From: CALARM01 sp040217695
GTDB taxonomy: Bacteria; Vulcanimicrobiota; SpSt-956; JAKJGF01
Length of the DNA stretch: 23,236 nucleotides
Direction of reading: 5' to 3'
NCBI GenBank assembly: GCA_040217695.1
Contig: JBEHWO010000062.1
Span: 1 to 23,236, forward strand
Made by a program: the position numbers and the translations under genes. The stretch's first letter is position 1. Each line of letters opens with the position of its first letter. Below, one piece after another: positions 1 through 6,377 of this stretch. Under the pieces are notes generated by a model that was given only the letters and a program-made list of their open reading frames with translations, had not been told where the DNA came from and ran no database searches.

Positions 1-62
1 GCATCTTTCCCCATAGATAAAAAACCTTTAGATACAGATAAATGACAGCCTATATTTAACAT
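1..62 (-). CDS. nfo: Endonuclease IV (deoxyribonuclease IV), N-terminal fragment
   Basis: Only the first 20 codons lie in the window; the gene runs off the left edge. The ATG at 62 is preceded by a GGAG ribosome binding site and reads MLNIGCHLSVSKGFLSMGKD. The I-G-x-H-x-S-x-x-x-G pattern at the extreme N-terminus matches the first strand and loop of AP endonuclease family 2, which cleaves DNA 5' of abasic sites using a metal cluster; in that family this His lies near the active site. The identification rests on about 20 residues, so it is likely but not certain. The gene is divergent from the propeller gene at 289. Confidence 0.68.
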   Translation of the reverse strand, partial: MLNIGCHLSVSKGFLSMGKD

Positions 63-82
63 AAAAATTTCTCCAGATTATT

Positions 83-111
83 ATTATACTTTTTTTTATT
101 AAATATATCTA
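83..111 (-). promoter_or_regulatory. Candidate sigma70-type promoter for the endonuclease IV gene
   Basis: On the minus strand a perfect TATAAT (88-83) follows TAGATA (111-106, four of six matches to TTGACA) with a 17-bp spacer. It would give a 5' leader of only about 15 nt before the ATG at 62. The surrounding DNA is very AT-rich, so a chance match is possible. Confidence 0.35.
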
Positions 112-180
112 TAGAGGTGAACATACTGACCTGAGCATAAGCATGTAATAAACGTCTTCCTCCCGTCACTTATCACGATA
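112..180 (-). repeat. Dispersed heptamer element, tail-bearing copy
   Basis: Read on the minus strand, this copy has a degenerate head (GTGATAA, GTGACGG) followed by AGGAA and a tail that includes TACATGCTTATG and TCAGGTCA. The 43-nt block 169-127 matches 17775-17817 without gaps at 35 positions. It also matches 6339-6376 at 35 of 38 aligned positions with one 2-nt gap. It fills the middle of the 226-bp gap between the endonuclease IV gene and the propeller gene. The rest of that gap is AT-rich and I see nothing else convincing in it. Confidence 0.75.
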
Positions 181-288
181 GCAAATATGTATTATTTATA
201 CTCACCACAGTAACGTAGGACTTTTCTTGTTATCTATTGAATATTATATGATTATATATTGTTTATAAATTTTTGAGAGGCTATCAAT

Positions 289-1545
289 ATGACCATATAC
301 TGTAAGAATTGCAACAAAGAAAACAGCAAAACAGATAAATTCTGTATTGGCTGCGGTTTTCCGCTTGATATAATGTCTGGCAATCTTCAGCCTCTTACAC
401 AGGCAGGAAGGAAAATCTGGTCATTCAGGACTGAAACGTGGGGTTTCCTGAGTTCTTCTACAATGGATGGCTGGGGTTATATGGGTGTTTATTCAAGTCC
501 CTGCGTATCAGACGGTCTTGTTTATTTCGGCAGTAATGACAGGAAATTTTACTGTCTTTCAGCAGCAGATGGCAGAAAGATCTGGGATTTCAAAACAGGT
601 TTTACCTTTATATTAAGTGAAAATCTTCTTTATTACGGTATATATTCAAGCCCATGTTTATCAGAGGGATTTGTTTATTTCGGAAGCTGTGATAAAAAAC
701 TCTACTGTCTTGACGCAAAAACAGGCAGAAAAATCTGGGATTTTAAAACAGGCAGATGGATTTGTTCTAGCCCCCGTGTTGTTAAAGGTTCTGTTTATTT
801 CGGCAGTATGGATGGGAAACTCTACTGTGTGAACGCAAAGACCGGCAGAGAAATATGGAATTTTAAAACAGGCACCTTCTTTCGGCCCGGTGGTATATTT
901 TCAAGCCCCTGTATAGCAGATGGCTTTGTTTATTTCGGAAGTAAAGACGGAAAATTTTACTGTCTCACGGCAGATGAAGGAAGAAAAATCTGGGAGTTCA
1001 GAGCAGGGAACTGGATTTATTCCAGTCCCTGTGTGTCAGATGATATTGTCTGTTTCGGAAGCAAAGATAAAAAATTCTACTGTCTTGACAGAAAAACAGG
1101 TAAGAAGATATGGGATTTTAAAACAGGCGGCTGGATTTATTCAAGCCCCTCTGTTGTCGATGGTTCCGTATATTTCGGCAGTTATGACAGAAACATTTAC
1201 TCTCTGAATATAAAAACAGGAAAAGAAAACTGGAGATTTACTACCTGCAGTCTTTTTTATTACTATCCTGACGGAGTTAATTCCAGCCCCTGTGTGGCAG
1301 ATAGTCTTGTATATATCGGATGCTGCGCAAAAAAGCTCTACTGTATTGATGGGAAAGAAGGAAAGAAAGTCTGGGATTTTAAAACAGGAAGCTATTTTGC
1401 CTTTTTAAGAGGAGTTGAATCCAGTCCCTGTATTTCAGACGGTTATATTTATTTCGGATGTAATGACGGAAGCCTTTATTGCCTTGATACAGGCAAAAGA
1501 GGAATTTTCGCAGGCAGTAATCTCAATAATTACAATTTCCAGTAA
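289..1545 (+). CDS. Zinc-ribbon protein with eight PQQ-like beta-propeller repeats
   Basis: 418 aa with no signal peptide or membrane segment. Residues 5-22 form a zinc ribbon (C5, C8, C19, C22). Residues from about 42 to 410 contain eight repeats of the type S-S-P-C ... V-Y-F-G-S-x-D-x-K-x-Y-C-L ... T-G-x-K-I-W-D-F-K-T-G. This is the PQQ-like/BamB-type propeller signature, with a Trp-docking motif in most repeats. An eight-bladed propeller is the natural reading. BamB and PQQ dehydrogenases are exported, but this protein appears cytosolic, so a scaffold or binding role is more likely than catalysis; no catalytic residues were recognised. Nearly every repeat keeps a Cys after SSP and another in YCL, which is unusual. 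The repeats are also similar at DNA level, suggesting recent internal duplication. The start is supported by GAGAGG 8 nt upstream. Confidence 0.85.
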   Translation: MTIYCKNCNKENSKTDKFCIGCGFPLDIMSGNLQPLTQAGRKIWSFRTETWGFLSSSTMDGWGYMGVYSSPCVSDGLVYFGSNDRKFYCLSAADGRKIWDFKTGFTFILSENLLYYGIYSSPCLSEGFVYFGSCDKKLYCLDAKTGRKIWDFKTGRWICSSPRVVKGSVYFGSMDGKLYCVNAKTGREIWNFKTGTFFRPGGIFSSPCIADGFVYFGSKDGKFYCLTADEGRKIWEFRAGNWIYSSPCVSDDIVCFGSKDKKFYCLDRKTGKKIWDFKTGGWIYSSPSVVDGSVYFGSYDRNIYSLNIKTGKENWRFTTCSLFYYYPDGVNSSPCVADSLVYIGCCAKKLYCIDGKEGKKVWDFKTGSYFAFLRGVESSPCISDGYIYFGCNDGSLYCLDTGKRGIFAGSNLNNYNFQ

Positions 1546-1619
1546 AAATAATTCTACCTCTCATAAAAAAAACTCTATCATTTTTGACCCCTTTATAAAA
1601 ACCCTGTGATAAAATTAAA

Positions 1620-1741
1620 TTAGTTGAGTTCATAACTATGTATAAATAATAATCTCGTAATGCGTAATGCGCAGAGATTTAACCAGTCACGTGTCACGCG
1701 TTACGACCACTTAAATTCTAGTAAGTTATGAAACTAACTAT
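1620..1741. repeat. 122-bp fold-back element with heptamer core
   Basis: Outer arms TAGTTGAGTTCATAACT (1621-1637) and, in inverse complement, TAGTTAGTTTCATAACTT (ending at 1741) are near-perfect inverted repeats. Inside them lie a second pair of inverted arms made of GTAATGC-type heptamers (1656-1670) and their complements (1686-1705). The whole region can fold on itself. It has the size and symmetry of a non-autonomous mobile element (MITE-like), but no target duplication was established. It lies between two plus-strand genes. Confidence 0.6.
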
Positions 1742-1789
1742 AATGAATAATCTTATAAATTCATAAATTTTTATTACGGAGGGATGAAT

Positions 1790-3610
1790 ATGAAGGGATC
1801 TATCACGACAACCAGCAAAAAAGCCTTTACTCTTATCGAGCTTATGATTGTATTTGCCATCATAAGTATTATTGCCGTTATTTTAATACCTGCCTTTCTG
1901 AAAGCCAGGGAGAATGCAAAGAGGCAGAAAGAAGAAAAGACAGTGCAGGTTACGACAGTGAATGATAAAACAAAAGAATTATCTTACAGGGTAAAAGCTG
2001 AAGGGAAATATCCGTTCTTTTCTTCTGAAATAATAAAAATAATTCTTTCTGTAAAACCTCACAGGATTGGCATGGATGTTTACAATCGTTTTGAAGCAGA
2101 TTTTAAAGGACAGTTTTTGTTGAAAGGGTCGAAAAATGAACCTGTCCGTGTGGATTTCAGATTTCCCAGAGGTACTACGGAAGCAAGGGATGTATCGTTG
2201 AAGTTTATTACGGAAACAGGGGCAGAAGAGCCGGATAACGTCATATATGACAGAGAAGGCATTTTCTGGACAGGCATTCTGCCGGAAGATAAAGAGATTA
2301 AAGCAGAAATTTCTTTTGTTGCCCTGGGACGTAACAGTTTTGAATATATCCTTCCTCCTTCTCAGAGGGCAAATATGGTGGAAATTGAGCTTACCATGAA
2401 TGAATCCCCTGTATATATTATACCTGACTGGGCTTTACAGCCAACTTCTATAGTCGGGCCGGTGATTTCCTGGAAATTCAATAATCTTGTCACAGACAGG
2501 AATATAACCGTAGAGTTCCCTGAAGCACTGAGTCCTGTTGGAAGGGTTGTTCTTATGTGCAAACTCGTAGGAATAGCTGTTCTGTTCTTCGGTCTCGGTT
2601 TCTGGTATCTCTGTGCACTTTACAGACCTGAAGGGCTTATCAGTTTCAGATTTCCTCATTTTCTGCTTCTTGCTCTTACCTATTCACTTTTCTTTGTAAT
2701 TTTCGGTGTCATAGGATTCCGCGGTAATGTGTCCACTGTGGCCGCCATAGGAATTTCTGCCGCTCTATCTTTACCTCTTTTAACACTACATGTTTCCAGA
2801 ATAATAGATATGAAATTTGCTATTACAAGAAACCTTGTTTTTTCCATATTTACCCTTGTGCTGGTAATAAACGGGGTCTACGGAGGAGATTACAGAGATT
2901 ACATATTTATCGGAGCAGTATTTATAGTTATAGCATTTTTAACGTTAACCTTTCGTATGTGGATGTCAAATAAAGAAAAATGGATAAACATGGTGGAGGA
3001 AGACATAAAAAAACAGATGGAGGATCTGGGAAAGTCGGTCAAACAGGCCAGAGAGCTCTATAGAAAATCAGAGGAACTATGGGAAAAAGCAGTTCCTTAC
3101 GAATGTGTAGAAATACAGGAAGAAATAAAAAATTGCCGTAAAAACCTCACAGAGAGATTTAAGGAATTTGACGACACTCTTTCCAGTTTTTCCAGACTGC
3201 ATGCGGGAAGTAAAAATGAAAACCAGTTCTGGCGTGATATACTTAAAGAAAAAATACCATTTAACAGGCAGAAATTAATCCATGACATAACTGAACTATC
3301 CTCAGTTTTTGAAAAATTCGAGATGGAAAGAGAAATTAAAGAAAAGACTATGCCTGTTAAAGAAGAGACTGCACCGGTTAAAGAAGAGGCTGTGAGCATT
3401 AAAGAAGGAAAGATTTACTGTCCTTACTGCGGACTCGGCTCTGAGAGCAGCCCTTACTGTCCTTTCTGCGGAACAAGAAGGCCGAGGGTGATTGTCTGTG
3501 AGAAATGTAACACAACTGTAAATATACCGTTACATATTGTTAACAGTGAATTGCTCAAAGGTATCATTTACTGTACGAAATGCGGGGCAAAGGAGAACCT
3601 GGATTCATAG
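1790..3610 (+). CDS. Prepilin-leader membrane protein with coiled coil and C-terminal zinc ribbons
   Basis: 606 aa from ATG 1790, chosen because GGAGGG (1778-1783) sits 6 nt upstream; the in-frame ATG at 1784 directly abuts it. Residues 10-36 are a type IV prepilin-like leader, K-K-A then F-T-L-I-E-L, with Glu at mature position 5 and a hydrophobic helix; Ala replaces the usual Gly before the cleavage site. Residues about 70-250 are a probable beta-rich extracytoplasmic domain. About five membrane segments follow (255-277, 288-310, 314-335, 348-365, 369-389), then a coiled coil (398-466) and a repeat of V-K-E-E-(T/A) (522-536). Zinc ribbons end the protein (CPYC, CPFC, CEKC, CTKC; 544-598). 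Pilins are not polytopic, so it is not an ordinary pilin. The leader could be a signal anchor or direct assembly into a pseudopilus. Function not recognised. Confidence 0.8.
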   Translation: MKGSITTTSKKAFTLIELMIVFAIISIIAVILIPAFLKARENAKRQKEEKTVQVTTVNDKTKELSYRVKAEGKYPFFSSEIIKIILSVKPHRIGMDVYNRFEADFKGQFLLKGSKNEPVRVDFRFPRGTTEARDVSLKFITETGAEEPDNVIYDREGIFWTGILPEDKEIKAEISFVALGRNSFEYILPPSQRANMVEIELTMNESPVYIIPDWALQPTSIVGPVISWKFNNLVTDRNITVEFPEALSPVGRVVLMCKLVGIAVLFFGLGFWYLCALYRPEGLISFRFPHFLLLALTYSLFFVIFGVIGFRGNVSTVAAIGISAALSLPLLTLHVSRIIDMKFAITRNLVFSIFTLVLVINGVYGGDYRDYIFIGAVFIVIAFLTLTFRMWMSNKEKWINMVEEDIKKQMEDLGKSVKQARELYRKSEELWEKAVPYECVEIQEEIKNCRKNLTERFKEFDDTLSSFSRLHAGSKNENQFWRDILKEKIPFNRQKLIHDITELSSVFEKFEMEREIKEKTMPVKEETAPVKEEAVSIKEGKIYCPYCGLGSESSPYCPFCGTRRPRVIVCEKCNTTVNIPLHIVNSELLKGIIYCTKCGAKENLDS

Positions 3611-3620
3611 GATTTATAGT

Positions 3621-3692
3621 CGTGACGCGTAACGCGTGATGCGTGACGGGTTTAATCCCTGCACATCACCCATCACGCTTTACACATTACGA
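3621..3692. repeat. Heptamer fold-back between convergent genes
   Basis: The left arm (3621-3648) consists of GTGACGC-like heptamers. The right arm (3665-3692) is its inverse complement at 22 of 28 positions, separated by a 16-nt loop. The structure would give a long RNA hairpin in transcripts from either side. It lies exactly between the stop codons of two convergent genes (3610 and 3731) and could act as a shared 3'-end hairpin, although no U-tract follows on either strand. Confidence 0.6.
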
Positions 3693-3730
3693 AGCCATTA
3701 TTTTCTGTTATCCCGTAAAACCATTAGATT

Positions 3731-5249
3731 TTATTGATTAACAGGCTTAATTTCCAGTGTATAACAACCCAGTAATATAACCTGCATTTCCATTATATTT
3801 TCAACACTTTTACATTCTATAGCAGGTAACTGCAGTGCCATCGAACAGAAGACAGGATCTGATGCAGGCGGGGTAAGTGTTATATCCAGATCTTTCTGTA
3901 TTACAAACCTGCAGGGATCCAGATGGGCAAAGAAATACTCTTTACCTGCCTTTATATCATCATCTGTAATCTCAGGCATATTTTCACTTAATTCTTCTGC
4001 AATCTGTGCTATGGAAGTATCTACAGGAACCCATCCATAATCTGGCAGATAAAATTCTGCCCAGAAATGAGGCGCTTCTTCTCCGAGAATCATCTGATAT
4101 CCCCCTGTAGTCCTTGCCGGTATACCGATAGATCTGCAGAGGGCGACAAAATATAAACTCTGTGTGCTGCAGTCTCCATATCCATATTTATGTATATAAG
4201 TTGATTCGGCAATCCCTGTTGCATTTAAACTCAGATGGGGCATGAGGCTGTATTTTATATTATTTACAATATAATCATAAATCTTTTTCGCTGCTTTATA
4301 AGGATTTTTTTCATCTCCTGTTATTTCCAGTGCTTTTTCTTTTATTTCAGGTGTTATTATGGTATTTCCTCCTGAAGAAGTATAATGTCTGTAAAGAAAA
4401 TTTTCCCTGTCATATTCACCTGTATTATTCGGATCTATTATAAAATTCTGTTCATAACTGGTAAAAAGAAATTTAATTTCACATTTCAGATTACCTTTCC
4501 GGTTCTCAAGAGGTATTTCCATATAGACAAGCCCGAGTTCAGAATCTATCAATGGAGGTGTTTTAACATATTCTTCAGGAGTTATGGAAGTTATCTTTAT
4601 ATCCCTCTGAGATCCTGTAAGAACAGGCATGGGAAACCAGAGTTTTAACGTACCTTTTTTCGGCAATTTATCTTCCGGTATATCAATTGTATGGGTACCC
4701 ACGTATGTGACCGGATTGCTGTATGTCTGCCATGAAGGTATTGAATAATTATTCACATTCGGAGAATAGATAATATTTTTTAATATGGCAAAAGATTTTT
4801 TATTCTTTTCATAATCAAAGGGGTCGCTACTTTTAATATCTCTGTATCTATAATCCAGATTTTCGAGAAATTTAGTTGAATAGTATTTCATTCCGTCAAT
4901 CGTTACACTTTCCATTCTTTCTTTTATCCAGGAATTTCTCACCTCTTCAGACGTGTTTTTAAATTTCTCTGCAAGTATTTCCTTTACATTATCTTCCGGG
5001 TAAAAATAATCAAAACAGACTTTACACATACGATCTACTGAGGCCCGGCATAAATCTACTTTTATTGTTTCACCTGACTCTGTAAACAACTTTCTTGCTT
5101 CATCATATAATGTACAGGATTCCGTATAATTGCCGTTTTTTTTCAGCTTCTACAGCTTTTTCATATAACATATCCCCTTCTCCTGCAAAAGCTGACAGTG
5201 TAAACTGTAATAGAAAAATAAAACATGTAAGAAACATAATTTTTCTCAT
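3731..5249 (-). CDS. Secreted transglutaminase-like protein, frame broken at an A8 run
   Basis: The gene starts at ATG 5249, with GGAGG 8 nt upstream. It encodes a typical signal peptide (MRKIMF, a hydrophobic core, then S-A-F-A) and then hits a stop at 5105-5103 after 48 codons. Dropping one A from the eight-A run at 5143-5136 joins this peptide to the long downstream frame (open to 3731) and gives 505 aa. The join reads E-K-N-G-N-Y-T-E-S-C, like a TPR helix. The transglutaminase-like core has all three catalytic residues: Cys360 in Y-G-D-C-S-T, His394 in A-P-H-F-W-A-E, Asp410 in W-V-P-V-D-T-S (restored numbering). This papain-like fold forms or hydrolyses amide bonds. It is the last gene of the minus-strand cluster. 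The break may be an assembly error, a switch or recoding; an internal TTG at 5089 would give a protein lacking the signal peptide. Confidence 0.82.
5136..5143 (-). other. A8 homopolymer at the frame break
   Basis: Eight consecutive A residues on the coding strand, preceded in frame by GAA GCT G. Seven (or ten) A residues would keep the signal peptide and the transglutaminase domain in one frame. Such runs are known sites of replication slippage and transcriptional slippage. Confidence 0.85.
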
Positions 5250-5378
5250 ATCATAAACCTCCTTTTGTTTTCAGTCTATCAACTGTTCTAACAATATTTT
5301 GTCATATTTCCCTGTGAGATCTCATCAGTGAATGATTACTTTGTTCCATTTCAATTACAATATATTCTAACATTACTC

Positions 5379-5410
5379 GTGACGCGTGACGCGTGACGGG
5401 TGACGGGAGG
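5379..5410 (+). repeat. Heptamer element, four units plus GAGG
   Basis: Four perfect-length heptamers (two GTGACGC, then two GTGACGG) run into GAGGAATGATT, the same junction seen at 17775. The element lies between the lipoprotein stop (5458) and the transglutaminase start (5249). The tail diverges after about 5425. The rest of this 208-bp gap shows no clear promoter or terminator. Confidence 0.85.
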
Positions 5411-5457
5411 AATGATTTTATTACAAAAAATGGGACTATTTTGTTAGATTTCACACA

Positions 5458-6282
5458 TCACCTATCTCTTATCTTCTTTATTTCTTCCTCACTGAGTGGC
5501 CTGTCATAAATAAGAACTTCGTCTATTTTCCCGTCAAAAGGTTCAAGGAAACCTTCTTCAGGATTTTCACCTATGGCAAGGGTATTTGTATCTTCTTCAT
5601 AACCTATATCATCAATCTTAAAGGATTCAGCATTTTTATAAAAGGTAATTCCGTTGCCCGGTTTATATACGGCACATAAAAATTGCCATGTATTCACATC
5701 TACGGACATTTCTGTACAGTAATGTTCAAGACCTGTAAATACAAACCATTTGTCTATATCTCTCAGGATTGACCAGTCGAAATCACCGTTATCAGAACTT
5801 ATTACCTGATGTTTTCCTTCTGAAATGCTCGAAGGATAAACCCAGGCACAGAATGTTGCTCCTTTTGATTTTTCAGACTGATCAATCTTCAGATCCATTT
5901 TTACTATATTATCTTCACCCTGAAAATCCAGTGCTTTACCGTGCTTTCCTTCAGTCCATGTAGCTCCCGTAACAGTACCGTCCTTACCGTTCTTTGAAGA
6001 ATCTTTTGCTGCAGTGCCTTCACCTTCATCAAATTTCCAGTAGCCGATAAGGCCATCCGTTACAGGAAGATTTTCCATTTCAGATGAAGGTGTTTCTTCT
6101 GCAGGAGAAGCTTTTGCTGTCTCTCCAGAAGTGGGGTTTGTCTCTGCCGGAGAAGGACTTTCTGCAGGTTGTGATACAGGAGAAGCTTCCGGCCCTCGTT
6201 CTACTTTCAAACAGGTAACACAGGATATAGAGAAAATAGATACAAATAAGAGACACAGGATTAACATTGAATATTTTTTCAT
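5458..6282 (-). CDS. LamG/concanavalin-A-like lipoprotein
   Basis: 274 aa. GGAAGG stands 7 nt before ATG 6282. Residues 1-20 are a lipoprotein-type signal ending S-I-S-C21; the lipobox is imperfect because Ser replaces Leu or Val at -3. Residues 27-75 are a Pro/Ser/Glu/Thr-rich linker. Residues 78-270 are a LamG-like (Laminin_G_3) jelly-roll domain: L-I-G-Y-W-K-F-D-E-G at the start, A-W-V-Y-P in the middle, and G-K-I-D-E-V-L-I-Y-D-R-P-L-S at the end. These domains usually bind carbohydrate or protein ligands and have no catalytic role. The protein is probably surface-anchored and displayed on the flexible stalk. It sits between the VIT-VWA fusion gene and the transglutaminase gene, with heptamer elements on both sides. 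Confidence 0.85.
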   Translation of the reverse strand: MKKYSMLILCLLFVSIFSISCVTCLKVERGPEASPVSQPAESPSPAETNPTSGETAKASPAEETPSSEMENLPVTDGLIGYWKFDEGEGTAAKDSSKNGKDGTVTGATWTEGKHGKALDFQGEDNIVKMDLKIDQSEKSKGATFCAWVYPSSISEGKHQVISSDNGDFDWSILRDIDKWFVFTGLEHYCTEMSVDVNTWQFLCAVYKPGNGITFYKNAESFKIDDIGYEEDTNTLAIGENPEEGFLEPFDGKIDEVLIYDRPLSEEEIKKIRDR

Positions 6283-6310
6283 AATATAACCTTCCTTTCA
6301 TGTTGTAATC

Positions 6311-6377
6311 GTTACGCGTTACGCGTGACGCGTAATGCGTGACGGGAGGAAAACGTTTATTAAATCCTTATTCAGGC
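6311..6377 (+). repeat. Heptamer element with conserved tail overlapping a gene end
   Basis: Five heptamers (6311-6345: GTTACGC twice, GTGACGC, GTAATGC, GTGACGG) are followed by GAGGAA and a tail up to TCAGG (6376). The tail matches the copy at 169-127 at 35 of 38 positions. It contains the stop codon of the large VIT-VWA fusion gene (TCA at 6372-6374 on the plus strand), so the element defines that gene's C-terminus. Confidence 0.78.

Noticed and set aside
1546..1620. Terminator after the propeller gene
   Set aside because: The sequence is A/T-rich with short T-runs, but no stable stem of adequate length was found before them.
3097..3399. Minus-strand frame of 100 codons inside the prepilin-leader gene
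   Set aside because: It is the complement of the coiled-coil coding region, without a ribosome binding site or a recognisable product.
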